Shown: positions 7,399 through 17,426, counted from the first letter of the stretch. The stretch is 64,000 nt of DNA from Demequina oxidasica (GCF_000975115.1 NZ_BBRE01000001.1:62001-126000), one strand, 5' to 3'. Translations and numbers: made by a program. The notes: generated by a model not told the origin, from the sequence alone.

Positions 7399-7489
7399 GG
7401 ACCAACATGGCGCGACGAAGCGTAGAACCGTGCGAAATCAGACCAACAGCGCGCTCACACCCCCGGATCCCGTGCGAAATCGGACCAAT
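7399..7489 (-). repeat. Phased GGTCC repeat array D (three units, 42 and 41 bp apart)
   Basis: Read on the minus strand, TTGGTCCGATTTCGCACGG (from 7488), TTGGTCTGATTTCGCACGG (from 7446) and TTGGTCCGGTTTGCCACACG (from 7405) recur at 42 and 41 bases. The first two are identical over 19 bases except one. The array lies in the 302-base gap between the dnaE stop and the dehydrogenase start, about 160 bases upstream of the latter. The rest of the gap (7239-7398 and 7490-7540) shows no gene, no clear terminator and no recognisable promoter. Confidence 0.65.
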
Positions 7490-7540
7490 ACGAGGTGGGC
7501 TGAGTGGGGTGCGGTTGAGATACGGGTGGGAATCCAGGCT

Positions 7541-10500
7541 TCAGCTTTGCAGGCAGTTGGGACCCAGCGTCGCTTTGAGGTCGCCCATCAACGCGCTGGA
7601 CCGGGCCACGCGGAACTTGTCGTCGAGCCGCATCGTGACCGGGTCCGCAGAGCCGGTCAACACCATGCGCACCTCGATGCCACCCGGGTGCATGCCCAGG
7701 ATGCCCTTGACCTGCTCCACCAGCGGTGGTGTCACTCGCGATGCCGGCAACGTGATGACTACGGGCGACGTGTCCTGCACGTTGAGGTTAGGGATACGCA
7801 CCTCAACCGCGCTGAACTGAAGTCCACCGTCACCGCGCTCCCGCGAGCGTGCCTTGATCGCGATCACGGCATCGTCGGTGAGGTCACGTGCATACGTCTC
7901 ATACGTCTTGCCGAAGAAGGAGATCTCGGTCTCACCCGTCATGTCCTCGAGGGTCACGATCGCGTACTGGTTGCCCGACTTGGCGATGCGTCGGTCAACT
8001 CTGGTGAGTAGACCGGCAAACACCACCTGGTCGCCGTCCTTCACGCCGTTCGCGGGCGTCGCGGCCAGAATTTGGTGCGAGGCCTCCGAGCGGATGATGT
8101 GGTCCAACCCCGACAGCGGGTGGTCAGACACATACAGGCCGAGCATGTCGCGCTCAAAGTTGAGCAACGTCTTCTTGTCCCACTCGTCGAGCTCAGGAAC
8201 GACCACCGTCACGCCGCCGCCCACATCGGGGTCGTCGCCAAACAGGTCGAACTGTCCCGTCGCTTCCTTGCGCTTCACTCCCACCACGGAGTCGATGGCC
8301 TGCTCGTGCACCGCGTTGAGCGAACGACGCGTGTGGCCGAGCGAGTCAAACCCCCCGGCCTTCACCAGCGAATCAATGGTGCGCTTGTTGCACACGGTCG
8401 CCGGAACCTTGTCGAGGAAGTCCGAGAAGGACGTGAAGTTGCCCTTAGCCTCGCGGGTCTTGACGATCTCCGCGACTACGTTGTGCCCCACGTTGCGGAC
8501 GGCGGTCATACCAAAGCGAATGTCGTCTCCCACGGCGGAGAATCGCGCCATGGACTCGTTGACGTCCGGCGGCAGCACCGTGATGCCCATGCGCCGGCAC
8601 TCGGAGAGGTACAGCGCCGACTTGTCCTTGTCCGTGCCCACCGAGGTGAGCAGTGCGGCCATGAACTCGACCGGGTAGTGCGCCTTGAGATACGCGGTCC
8701 AGAACGACAGCACTCCGTACGCGGCGGTGTGGGCCTTGTTGAACGCGTAGTCGGCGAAGGGCACGAGCGTGTCCCATAGCGCCTTGATGGCCTCGTCGGA
8801 GAACCCGTTCTTGCGCATACCGGCACTGAAGGGCTCGAACTCCTTCTCGAGGATCTCGGGCTTCTTTTTACCCATGGCGCGACGCAGCAGGTCTGCGGCA
8901 CCGAGGGTGTAGCCGGCGACGATCTGCGCAACGCGCTGCACCTGCTCTTGGTAGACGATCAGCCCGTAAGTGACCTCGAGCACCTCGGTGAGTGATTCGG
9001 TCAACTCTGGGTGGATGTAGTCCACCTCTTGGCGGCCGTTTTTACGCTCCGCGTAGTTGGTGTGCGAGTTAACACCCATTGGACCAGGGCGGTACAGCGC
9101 GAGCACTGCGGAAATATCCTCAAACGAGTCCGGCCGCATCTGGCGCAGCAACTGACGCATGGCCACGCCGTCCAGCTGGAACACGCCCAGGGTGTCGCCG
9201 CGGCCCAGGAGCTTGAACGCCTCCTCGTCCTCGAGCGGCAGGTCCTCCAGAACCAGGGGGTCCTTGCCGTTATTGACGATGTTCTCGAGCGCATCGTCCA
9301 AAATCGTCAGGTTGCGCAGGCCCAAGAAGTCCATCTTGACCAGCCCCAGGCCTTCGCACGTGGGGTAGTCGAATTGCGTGATGATCGCGCCGTCGGCCTC
9401 GCGACGCATGATGGGGATAATGTCGATCAGCGGGTCTGAGGACATGATCACGCCGGCGGCGTGCACTCCCCACTGGCGCTTCAAGTTCTCGAGCCCCTGC
9501 GCGAGCTCCAAGGTCTCCTTGGCGTCCGGGTCGGACTCGATGAGCGCGCGGAAGTCGTTGCCTTCGCCGTAGCGCGGGTGCTTGGGGTCGAGCACGCCGG
9601 CCAGCGGCATGTCGCGACCTTGTTGTGGCTCGGGGTAGGCCTTGGTGAGCATCTCGCCCACCGAGTACGGCTTGCCGAGCACGCGGGCCGAGTCCTTCAG
9701 CGCCTGCTTTGCCTTGATGGTGCCGTACGTGACGATCTGGGCGACCTTGTCCTCGCCGTACTTGTCCGTGACGTAGCGGATGACCTCGCCGCGACGTCGC
9801 TCGTCGAAGTCGATGTCGAAGTCGGGCTTGGACTCGCGCTCGGGGTTGAGGAACCGCTCAAAATAAAGGCCGTGGACAATCGGGTCGAGGTCGGTGATGC
9901 CCATCGCGTACGCAGCCATCGATCCTGCGCCGGAGCCTCGGCCGGGACCCACGCGGATGCCATTGGCCTTGGACCACTGAATGAAGTCGGCAACGACCAA
10001 GAAGTACCCGGGGTAACCCTTGTCGGTGATGACCTCAATCTCGAAGTTTGCGCGCTCCTGCACATTGCCAGGGATGCCACCGGGATAGCGCTTCTCAAGT
10101 CCGACCTGGACCTCCTTGACGAACCACGACGTTTCGTCCTCACCCTCAGGAGTCTCGAAATTCGGCATGTAGTCCGCTTTGGTGTTGAACTCGACGTCGC
10201 ACCGCTCGGCGATCAGCATGGTGTTGGTCAGCGCCTCGGGGTGATCTCCCCAGATGTCCCACATCTCCGCGGCGGACTTCACGTAGTAGCCGTCTCCATT
10301 GAAGGCGAAGCGCTTGCCGCCTTGGTCGTACGTCGGCTCGTTCAGCGTCGATCCCGATTGCACACACAGCAGCGCCTCGTGCGCGACGGAGTCCTCGCGC
10401 CGTGTGTAGTGCAGGTCGTTGGTGGCCACCAGCGGCGCCCCAATTTCCTTGGCAATCTTCAGGAGGTCAGGGATGACGCGCTTCTCGATGCTGAGTTCGT

Positions 10501-11080
10501 GGTTCATCAGCTCGACGAAGTAGTTTTCCTTGCCAAACAGGTCCTGGAACTCGGCCGCAGCCTTGACAGCCTCTTTGTATTGACCAAGGCGCAGTCGCGT
10601 CTGCACCTCACCCGACGGGCAGCCGGTGGTGGCGATGATTCCCTTCGAGAAGCGCTGCAAGATTTCGCGGTCCATGCGCGGCTTGTGGAAGTGCCCATCA
10701 AGGCTGGCCTGCGAGGCCAGGCGGAACAGGTTGTGCATGCCCGCGGTGGTCTCCGCCCACATCGTCGCGTGCGTGTACGCGCCGTTGGCTGAAACGTCGT
10801 CCGAGGACTGCGACTGGTCACCCCACTTGACCCGGGTGCGGTCCGCGCGCGCCGTACCGGGCGTCAGGTACGCCTCGAGTCCGATAATGGGCTTGACGCC
10901 AGCGGCCTTGGCCTTGGACCAAAAATCAAACGCACCAAAGATGTAGCCGTGGTCGGTCGTCGCGATCGCGCTCTGCCCCTGCGCCTTGACCTCGTCCATG
11001 AGGTCGCCCACCCTGGCCGCTCCGTCCAGCATGGAGTACTCGGTGTGGACGTGGAGGTGAGTGAAATCCTGGCCGGGCAT
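7541..11080 (-). CDS. dnaE: DNA polymerase III alpha subunit (DnaE1 type)
   Basis: The replicative polymerase subunit, 1179 residues, the normal size. The N-terminal PHP domain begins THLHVHTEYSMLDG with intact metal-binding histidines, as in actinobacterial DnaE1 where this domain proofreads. The palm catalytic aspartates are in PDFDIDFDE at about residue 420, followed by the fingers and a helix-hairpin-helix region. A C-terminal OB domain (VVFAGLLTRVDRRI) contacts single-stranded DNA. ATG at 11080 is preferred over a GTG at 11110 because TACAAT lies seven bases upstream, the leaderless arrangement seen elsewhere in the window, and neither start has a ribosome binding site. Confidence 0.96.
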   Translation of the reverse strand: MPGQDFTHLHVHTEYSMLDGAARVGDLMDEVKAQGQSAIATTDHGYIFGAFDFWSKAKAAGVKPIIGLEAYLTPGTARADRTRVKWGDQSQSSDDVSANGAYTHATMWAETTAGMHNLFRLASQASLDGHFHKPRMDREILQRFSKGIIATTGCPSGEVQTRLRLGQYKEAVKAAAEFQDLFGKENYFVELMNHELSIEKRVIPDLLKIAKEIGAPLVATNDLHYTRREDSVAHEALLCVQSGSTLNEPTYDQGGKRFAFNGDGYYVKSAAEMWDIWGDHPEALTNTMLIAERCDVEFNTKADYMPNFETPEGEDETSWFVKEVQVGLEKRYPGGIPGNVQERANFEIEVITDKGYPGYFLVVADFIQWSKANGIRVGPGRGSGAGSMAAYAMGITDLDPIVHGLYFERFLNPERESKPDFDIDFDERRRGEVIRYVTDKYGEDKVAQIVTYGTIKAKQALKDSARVLGKPYSVGEMLTKAYPEPQQGRDMPLAGVLDPKHPRYGEGNDFRALIESDPDAKETLELAQGLENLKRQWGVHAAGVIMSSDPLIDIIPIMRREADGAIITQFDYPTCEGLGLVKMDFLGLRNLTILDDALENIVNNGKDPLVLEDLPLEDEEAFKLLGRGDTLGVFQLDGVAMRQLLRQMRPDSFEDISAVLALYRPGPMGVNSHTNYAERKNGRQEVDYIHPELTESLTEVLEVTYGLIVYQEQVQRVAQIVAGYTLGAADLLRRAMGKKKPEILEKEFEPFSAGMRKNGFSDEAIKALWDTLVPFADYAFNKAHTAAYGVLSFWTAYLKAHYPVEFMAALLTSVGTDKDKSALYLSECRRMGITVLPPDVNESMARFSAVGDDIRFGMTAVRNVGHNVVAEIVKTREAKGNFTSFSDFLDKVPATVCNKRTIDSLVKAGGFDSLGHTRRSLNAVHEQAIDSVVGVKRKEATGQFDLFGDDPDVGGGVTVVVPELDEWDKKTLLNFERDMLGLYVSDHPLSGLDHIIRSEASHQILAATPANGVKDGDQVVFAGLLTRVDRRIAKSGNQYAIVTLEDMTGETEISFFGKTYETYARDLTDDAVIAIKARSRERGDGGLQFSAVEVRIPNLNVQDTSPVVITLPASRVTPPLVEQVKGILGMHPGGIEVRMVLTGSADPVTMRLDDKFRVARSSALMGDLKATLGPNCLQS

Positions 11081-11087
11081 AGCCCCG

Positions 11088-11093
11088 ATTGTA
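11088..11093 (-). promoter_or_regulatory. Putative -10 of a leaderless dnaE promoter (TACAAT)
   Basis: TACAAT, a near-consensus -10, ends seven bases before the ATG at 11080. It favours this start over the GTG at 11110. Confidence 0.5.
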
Positions 11094-11223
11094 GGCGCGA
11101 CGACCGACACCGCGGTTACCGAAACGCCCCATCGCGTCGCCGTCTCACCATGCGGTCACAGCGACGCGCGCACCCGCCGATGCAGTGGTTGTCGCCGGGT
11201 TATGAGTCGCGCCTGGGACTTGC

Positions 11224-11229
11224 GACAAT
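11224..11229 (+). promoter_or_regulatory. Putative -10 of a leaderless hrpA promoter (GACAAT)
   Basis: GACAAT ends seven bases before the ATG at 11237. The same hexamer and spacing occur before serA. The alternative ATG at 11228 has a GGGA upstream instead. Confidence 0.35.
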
Positions 11230-11236
11230 GGCAGGC

Positions 11237-14200
11237 ATGTCCCCCGACGCCGATGCCGCTAAGTCGCCTCAGCGACCCGCGCCTAAGAACGATGCTGGAC
11301 GTGAGCGCGGCAACGGTCAGGGTGACCGTAGCAAGCGCAGCAACAGGCGCGGAAAGCAAGACCACGGTCGCGACCGCAGGAACGATCAGCGTCAGCGCCC
11401 TCAGCGCGTGACTCAGAAGGAACTCGACACCGCCGCGGCTAAGCGCGCCGCCGTCACGCTCGAGCCCATCGTCTTCCCCCCGGAGCTGCCCGTCTCCGCT
11501 CGCCGCGAGGATATCGCCGCAGCAATCCGCGACCACCAAGTAGTGATCGTGGCCGGCGAAACCGGCTCCGGCAAGACCACCCAGATCCCCAAGATCGCAC
11601 TCGAGATGGGCCGCGGCCGCGCCGGACAGATCGGCCACACCCAGCCCCGCCGCATCGCCGCCCGCTCAGTCGCGGAACGCATCGCCGAGGAACTCGGCAC
11701 CGACCTCGGCAACGTGGTCGGCTATCAGGTGCGTTTCACCGACCAGTCGTCGGAGCAGACCCTCGTCAAGGTAATGACCGACGGCATCCTGCTTGCCCAG
11801 ATCCAGCGCGACCCAGAGCTGCTGGCCTACGACACCCTGATCATCGATGAGGCGCACGAACGCAGCCTCAACATCGACTTCCTACTCGGCTACCTCACCA
11901 ACTTGCTCCCCCGCCGCCCGGACCTCAAGATCATCATCACGTCGGCGACCATCGACTCGGCCCGCTTCTCGCGCCATTTCGCGCGTGGCGGCCCACTGCC
12001 GCCTCTCGAGGACGAACGACAGCCGGACGATGCCGCGGTCCCCGACTCCAAGCCGTCGCCTTCTCTCACGGACCGCGCGGACGACCGCGCCGCCCCGGTG
12101 ATCGAGGTCACCGGCCGCACCTACCCGGTGGACATCCTCTACCGCCCGCTCGAGGGCGAATCCAAGAAGGACGAGAAGGACCTCATCACCAGCATCGTCG
12201 ACGCGTGCGACGAGTTGTCGACGTGGGGCAACGGCGACATCCTGGTGTTCCTGTCCGGCGAGCGCGAGATCCGCGACGCGGCGGACGCACTCGAGGGACA
12301 CTACGGTGCCCGGGCCCGCGACCCGCGCCACCCGCAACGAGTCGAGATCCTGCCGCTGTACAGCCGCCTCAGCGCGGCGGACCAGCACAAGGTGTTCTCG
12401 AGCCACACGGGCCGGCGCATCGTGCTCGCCACCAACGTCGCCGAGACCTCCCTCACCGTCCCCGGCATCCACTACGTGGTGGACCCCGGCACGGCCCGCA
12501 TCTCGAGGTACTCCAAGGCCACTAAAGTCCAACGCCTTCCCATCGAGCCCATCTCCCAAGCGAGCGCCAACCAACGCTCGGGACGCGCGGGACGCCTCGC
12601 GGACGGCATCGCGATCCGCCTGTACAGCCGCGAGGATTTTGAGACTCGCCCGCCATTCACCGAGCCCGAGATCCTGCGTACGTCGCTTGCCTCCGTGCTG
12701 CTGCACATGATCAGCGTGGGAGTGGTGTCCTCTCCAGCGGATGTGGCCGACTTCCCGTTCGTTGAGTCGCCAGAAACGAGCGCGATCCGTGACGGCGTGC
12801 AACTTCTCGAGGAGCTCGGCGCAGTCACCGCCGGCAAGGGCGTGCACGCGCGCACCGTGCTGACGGACGTGGGTCGCAAACTCGCGCGCCTGCCCATCGA
12901 CCCACGCCACGCCAGAATGATCGTCGAGGGCTCGCGCCGTGACGTGGCCCGCGACGTCGCGGTAATCGCCGCCGCGCTGTCTATCCAGGATCCTCGCGAG
13001 CGCCCCACCGAGCAGCGCGACAAGGCCGACCGCGCGCACGCCCGCTTCGCGGACCCCGCGTCGGATCTGCTGTCGTACCTCAATCTGTGGGAGTACTGCC
13101 GCGAGCGCCAGCAAGAGCTCTCCGGAAGCGCGTTTAGGCGCATGTGCAAGGCCGAGCACCTGAACTTTCTACGCATTCGTGAGTGGCAGGACCTGGTCGC
13201 CCAGATTCGCCAGCAGGCGCGGCCGCTCGGCATCGACATCCATCACCGTGCCCCTACCCCACTGGTCGACGACCCCAAGCCGGCCGATGCATCGGCTGGG
13301 AAGGGCGATGTCGCCAAGAATAGCGGCGGCAAGGCAAGCGCCACGAGGAAAAACGGCGACGATGCCCCCGGTTCGATCCGTCACGTGTGGAACGACGAGG
13401 CGATTCACCGCTCGGTGCTCGCGGGGCTGCTGTCGCACATCGGCATGCAGGAGACAGCCGCGCCCAAAGCGTCATCCTTCGCTCACCTCAAGGGCAGTGC
13501 GCGCGAGGCCGCGGTCCGCCGCGCCAAGAAGCAGGGTCGCAACGACTACATCGGTGCACGGGGGGCGCGGTTCGCGATCTTCCCCGGGTCTGGCCTTGCC
13601 AAGAAGCCGCCTGCGTTCATCATGGCGGCCGAGCTCGTGGAGACCTCGCGACTGTGGGCGCGTGACGCGGCCCGTATCCAACCCGAATGGGCCGAGGAAC
13701 TCGCCGGCCCGCTTGCCAAGAAGACACATTCCGAGCCGCATTGGTCCACCAAGCGTGGCGCTGCGCTCGCCCGCGAGAAGGTGCTGCTCTACGGCGTGCC
13801 CATCGTCACGGATCGCACGGTGCTGTGGGCGCAGGTGGATCCTGAGGCCGCGCGCGACATGTTCATCACTCACGCGCTGGTGCAAGGAGAGTGGACCACG
13901 CACCATAGCTTCTGGAACGACAACCAGCGGGTCCTGGCGGAGGCCGCAGACCTCGAGGCCCGCTCGCGCACGCGCGGGCTCGTCATTGACGAGGAGGCAA
14001 TCTTCGCGTTCTACGACGAGCGCATCCCGGCGCAGGTAGTTTCCGCCGCGCACTTCGACAAGTGGTGGAAGGACGCGCGCCGCGAAAATCCGGACCTGCT
14101 CGCCTTCTCACTGTCCCAGTTGGCGCCCGAGGCCGGTGAGACGGACCCTAGCGAGTTCCCGTCGGACTGGCCGCAGGGCGAGCTGACGCTCCCGTTGACG

Positions 14201-15862
14201 TACCAATTTGAGCCCGGCACCGATGCCGACGGCGTCACTGTTCATATCCCCATTGAGGTACTGCCGCAGGTGGGCGTGGACGGCTTCGACTGGATGGTCC
14301 CCGGGCTTTTGGACGAGCTCGCGACAGCGACCATCAGGGCTCTACCCAAAACAATTCGCAGGCTGCTGGTTCCTGCGCCTGACACAGCACGTGAGGTGCT
14401 CGGCTGGCTCGACGCGCACACCCCGGAGTGGGCGGACATCGCGCGCGCCGGAGACATGGCGAACTCGTTCCAGACTGAATTTAGTCACGCCGTGCGCGAC
14501 ATCCGCGGCGTCGACATTCCGGACGACGCGTGGGATGAGGCCACCGAGCGCCTGCCCGCACACCTGCGGATGACATTCCGTATCGAGGAGACCGTGTTCG
14601 AAGCCGGCCGCGGGGGCCGCACCCGCGAACGCGTGGAGGTGGTGGGTGAGTCGAGCGACCTCATTTCACTGCAGCGCCAACTCGCCGACCGCGCCCGCGC
14701 CGCCGTACAGAGCGCAGTGCAGAGCACGCGCCCGAGTGCGAGTATTTCATCGCCGAACCGCTCCGAGATGCCTCACCCGACGCCCAGCACCAAGAACGAG
14801 CACGCCGGCACCCGACCCGGGTCGCCCTCCACGGTGGCCGCTCCGGTGGGCGAGGCTGCGCAGGACGCATCATCCGCCCCGGAAACCAATTCTCCGGACT
14901 CCGTGGACACCGCGTCGCTCCCCCGTAGCATCGACGAGCAGCCTCGCCTCACGACGTGGCCTGCAGGCCTTCCCCATGGCGCTCTACCCGCTGAGGTGGC
15001 CACACAGGTGGGGGCGCTCATTGTCCGGGGCTACCCCGGCATCGTCGAGGAAGGCACCGCTCCGTCCGTCACCGCCGCACTACGGGTGCTCGCCGACCGC
15101 ACTGCCCGGGATTCAGCCCACGCGCGCGGCGTGCGCCGACTCCTGACTGAAGAGGCCGCGCTGGGCACCAAGCGCATTACTTCTCGCTGGACGGCAACCG
15201 AGTCGCTCACCCTCGCGGCGTCGCCCTATCGCTCCACCGAAGCGCTGGTGGCCGATCTTCAGTTTGCGGCCGTGTGGGCTCTGACCACTCCCGATGCCCC
15301 GGCGCCCCCCGCATCGGCCGCCGGTATTGACGCGACAACAGTGCGCGACGCCGACAGCTACGCCAAGGCCCTCGCACACGTTCGCACCAACCTCGAGGAT
15401 GAGGTCTACGCGCTGGTGGGACGAATCGTGCCCGCACTAGCGGCAGGACGCGACATCGATGTAGGCGTGGCGAATACTTCGAGCCTCGCGATGCTGCCCA
15501 TCCTCGCGGACGTGCGCGACCACAAGGCCGAACTACTCACCGACGGCTTCCTCGCGCGCACTGCACCGCACCGCATTCGCCACCTGGCGCGATACCTGCG
15601 CGCGGACGTCCACCGGCTCGACAAGGCTCCCTCCGACCCTAACCGCGACGCCGAGCGCCTGTGGCAGCTCCGGGGCGTCGTGGACGAGGTGGCCGCCGCG
15701 CGTGCCGAGTACGACGCTGGCAAGAGCAACGCCGAACGCGAGCAGCAACTCGAGCAGGCGCGCTGGATGCTCGAGGAGTTGCGAGTGTCGCTCTTCGCGC
15801 AGCAACTCGGCACCGACGGACCAGTGAGCGACAAGCGCATCCGAAAGGTGCTCCATGGCTGA
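11237..15862 (+). CDS. hrpA: ATP-dependent RNA helicase HrpA (DEAH box)
   Basis: A large DEAH/RHA-family helicase of 1541 residues, longer than the roughly 1300 of E. coli HrpA. Residues 1-60 are a basic Arg/Asn/Gly-rich tail. Walker A GETGSGKT is at 108-115 and DEAH at 204-207. Motif VI is QRSGRAGR, followed by the winged-helix/ratchet HA2 region, an OB fold and a long C-terminal DUF3418 region. Extra length comes from low-complexity inserts: one near residues 675-715 (Lys/Ala/Gly-rich) and one near 1175-1235 (Ser/Pro/Thr-rich). ATG at 11237 was chosen because GACAAT lies seven bases upstream; ATG at 11228 is possible. The stop overlaps the start of the hydrolase gene by eight bases. Confidence 0.93.
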   Translation: MSPDADAAKSPQRPAPKNDAGRERGNGQGDRSKRSNRRGKQDHGRDRRNDQRQRPQRVTQKELDTAAAKRAAVTLEPIVFPPELPVSARREDIAAAIRDHQVVIVAGETGSGKTTQIPKIALEMGRGRAGQIGHTQPRRIAARSVAERIAEELGTDLGNVVGYQVRFTDQSSEQTLVKVMTDGILLAQIQRDPELLAYDTLIIDEAHERSLNIDFLLGYLTNLLPRRPDLKIIITSATIDSARFSRHFARGGPLPPLEDERQPDDAAVPDSKPSPSLTDRADDRAAPVIEVTGRTYPVDILYRPLEGESKKDEKDLITSIVDACDELSTWGNGDILVFLSGEREIRDAADALEGHYGARARDPRHPQRVEILPLYSRLSAADQHKVFSSHTGRRIVLATNVAETSLTVPGIHYVVDPGTARISRYSKATKVQRLPIEPISQASANQRSGRAGRLADGIAIRLYSREDFETRPPFTEPEILRTSLASVLLHMISVGVVSSPADVADFPFVESPETSAIRDGVQLLEELGAVTAGKGVHARTVLTDVGRKLARLPIDPRHARMIVEGSRRDVARDVAVIAAALSIQDPRERPTEQRDKADRAHARFADPASDLLSYLNLWEYCRERQQELSGSAFRRMCKAEHLNFLRIREWQDLVAQIRQQARPLGIDIHHRAPTPLVDDPKPADASAGKGDVAKNSGGKASATRKNGDDAPGSIRHVWNDEAIHRSVLAGLLSHIGMQETAAPKASSFAHLKGSAREAAVRRAKKQGRNDYIGARGARFAIFPGSGLAKKPPAFIMAAELVETSRLWARDAARIQPEWAEELAGPLAKKTHSEPHWSTKRGAALAREKVLLYGVPIVTDRTVLWAQVDPEAARDMFITHALVQGEWTTHHSFWNDNQRVLAEAADLEARSRTRGLVIDEEAIFAFYDERIPAQVVSAAHFDKWWKDARRENPDLLAFSLSQLAPEAGETDPSEFPSDWPQGELTLPLTYQFEPGTDADGVTVHIPIEVLPQVGVDGFDWMVPGLLDELATATIRALPKTIRRLLVPAPDTAREVLGWLDAHTPEWADIARAGDMANSFQTEFSHAVRDIRGVDIPDDAWDEATERLPAHLRMTFRIEETVFEAGRGGRTRERVEVVGESSDLISLQRQLADRARAAVQSAVQSTRPSASISSPNRSEMPHPTPSTKNEHAGTRPGSPSTVAAPVGEAAQDASSAPETNSPDSVDTASLPRSIDEQPRLTTWPAGLPHGALPAEVATQVGALIVRGYPGIVEEGTAPSVTAALRVLADRTARDSAHARGVRRLLTEEAALGTKRITSRWTATESLTLAASPYRSTEALVADLQFAAVWALTTPDAPAPPASAAGIDATTVRDADSYAKALAHVRTNLEDEVYALVGRIVPALAAGRDIDVGVANTSSLAMLPILADVRDHKAELLTDGFLARTAPHRIRHLARYLRADVHRLDKAPSDPNRDAERLWQLRGVVDEVAAARAEYDAGKSNAEREQQLEQARWMLEELRVSLFAQQLGTDGPVSDKRIRKVLHG

Positions 15863-16874
15863 CACGACACCCAACCAGAGCGCCGGCTCCGATGGTGACG
15901 AAGAGGCGGTTACTGATCGCACGTCTCAGGCCCGCGCGTGGCTGACCTGGACCGGCCGCGTCGTCTCCGTCGCCGCCCTCGCAGTCGTGTTGTGGGCCTG
16001 CCTCACGGCTTGGGGCGCGATCGTGCACGGGCACCCGGCCTATGCGATCCTGCTGACCCTCACTGTCATCTGCGCCGCGTGGGCGCTGTGGCGCTCGTAC
16101 ACGGCGCGCACTCGCACGTCGGGCTGGCGGCTCGCACTGCGCATCGTGCTCCTCGTGGCAGCGATCATCTGGGTCGTGCTCATGTGGTGGCTGCGGCCCT
16201 TCACTGCTCACGAGCCCGCACTGAGCGCGATGGAATCCAACCACGATGTGACCGTGACGGAAACCGCTACCCAGATCGTCATGACGCCCACCGGGACGCC
16301 AAGCACTCTGGGAGTGTTCTTCCAGCCCGGCGCGAAGGTTGAAGCACGCGCGTACGCTGCGGTCTTGCGGCCGCTTGCGTATTGGGGGTACACGGTGGTG
16401 ATACCCAAGCAGCCCCTCGGTATCGCGTTCCTCGCTTTGCCCGCGTTCGATGAGGCGCGCCCCCACCACCCCGAGATCAACCAGTGGGTGGTAGGCGGGC
16501 ACTCGCTCGGTGGCACAGTGGCGGCAATGGAGGCCGATGCCGGTGACACCGATGCACAAGCCCCCGCCGTGGGACTGATGTTTTTTGCGTCCTACCCCGC
16601 GGGCGACATCAGCGAGTCGCTCACCGCGTCAGTGCTCTCCGTCTCCGGCTCACAGGACGGGCTGTCTACCCCCGCGAAGATAGCCGCCTCGCGCGCGGAC
16701 CTCCCGGACGACGCTAAGTTCACGGAGATCGAGGGTGCGTCACACGCGCAGTTTGGTGACTATGGCCCGCAGCCAGGCGATGGCGTGCCGACGATTAGCA
16801 ATGCGGCGGCACGGTCAGAGATTGTGAGCGCCGCGCTGGAATGGGTGGTGGCCCTCGCACCTGAGCCGAGTTAG
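15855..16874 (+). CDS. Membrane-anchored alpha/beta hydrolase
   Basis: A 339-residue protein with three predicted membrane helices (about 35-57, 62-80 and 94-113) followed by an extracytoplasmic alpha/beta hydrolase domain. The nucleophile elbow GHSLGG puts the catalytic Ser at residue 217. The later segments VSGSQDGLSTP and EGASHAQFGDYG supply plausible acid and His positions. It resembles the dienelactone-hydrolase-like hydrolase group; substrate unknown. The ATG lies inside the end of hrpA (8-base overlap), so it is probably translated from the same message. Nothing ties it functionally to the helicase. Confidence 0.8.
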   Translation: MADTTPNQSAGSDGDEEAVTDRTSQARAWLTWTGRVVSVAALAVVLWACLTAWGAIVHGHPAYAILLTLTVICAAWALWRSYTARTRTSGWRLALRIVLLVAAIIWVVLMWWLRPFTAHEPALSAMESNHDVTVTETATQIVMTPTGTPSTLGVFFQPGAKVEARAYAAVLRPLAYWGYTVVIPKQPLGIAFLALPAFDEARPHHPEINQWVVGGHSLGGTVAAMEADAGDTDAQAPAVGLMFFASYPAGDISESLTASVLSVSGSQDGLSTPAKIAASRADLPDDAKFTEIEGASHAQFGDYGPQPGDGVPTISNAAARSEIVSAALEWVVALAPEPS

Positions 16875-16885
16875 CCTGCCGCCAA

Positions 16886-17383
16886 CTAGAAGCTGACGAC
16901 CTTGTAGGCGTCGTGGTGCATGATCCCCTCGTCGAGGTATCCATCGCCAAAGGCCGTGTAGCCAAGGCGAGCGTAAAAGTCCATGGCCTGGTCCTGCGCA
17001 CTGAGCTCGACGCGCACCTCTCCGGAGGCGCCGTGACGCTCGAGCGCGGCCTCCTCGAGGAACTCCATCACCGCACGCCCCGCGCCGGTGCCCCGAGCTT
17101 GCTTGATCGCGGCCACGCGGCCGATGTGCGGCAGCGCAGGATCCATGTTGCCGTGGGAAGTTCCAGCACCATGAGACGTGTCCGTGTGCGGAGCCAGCAA
17201 TCGCCCCACTGCTAGCGGGGTGCCATCGTCCGCGTAGGCCACACAGTGCAGCGTGCGTGGGTCGTCGTCGAGGTTGTCTCGTTCAGACTCGGGATCCACG
17301 GCCTGCTCGTCCACGAAGACCGCAAAGCGAATCGAGAGTGCATCGGCGAACTCCGCCTCATTGGTAACCGCCTGTACGCGCAT
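16886..17383 (-). CDS. GNAT-family N-acetyltransferase
   Basis: A 165-residue acetyltransferase of the GNAT fold, close to the ElaA/YjcF-like group. The N-terminal RFAVFVDEQ is typical of that group. The acetyl-CoA pyrophosphate loop is visible as RVAAIKQARGTGAGRAVMEFL, and the C-terminal FYARLGYTAFGDGYLDEGIMHHDAY is the usual strand 6-7 region. The ATG at 17383 follows GGAAAGGAAAGG, a strong ribosome binding site, whereas the longer in-frame start at 17422 lacks one. The substrate cannot be inferred. It lies downstream of rluD on the same strand, 43 bases after its stop. Confidence 0.85.
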   Translation of the reverse strand: MRVQAVTNEAEFADALSIRFAVFVDEQAVDPESERDNLDDDPRTLHCVAYADDGTPLAVGRLLAPHTDTSHGAGTSHGNMDPALPHIGRVAAIKQARGTGAGRAVMEFLEEAALERHGASGEVRVELSAQDQAMDFYARLGYTAFGDGYLDEGIMHHDAYKVVSF

Positions 17384-17426
17384 CGGCGCCTTTCCTTTCC
17401 CGGCGCGAGGCGCCCACGTCATCCGG

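Noticed and set aside
7399..7489. Array D as a small CRISPR
   Set aside because: Only three degenerate 19-base units, no cas genes in the window, and related pairs occur at other intergenic sites.
9461..10792. Long plus-strand open frame (443 codons) inside dnaE
   Set aside because: It is a shadow of dnaE caused by high GC; composition is unlike a real protein and dnaE is intact on the other strand.
11882..13159. Minus-strand open frame (425 codons) inside hrpA
   Set aside because: It lies wholly within the conserved helicase core of hrpA and looks like antisense of it.
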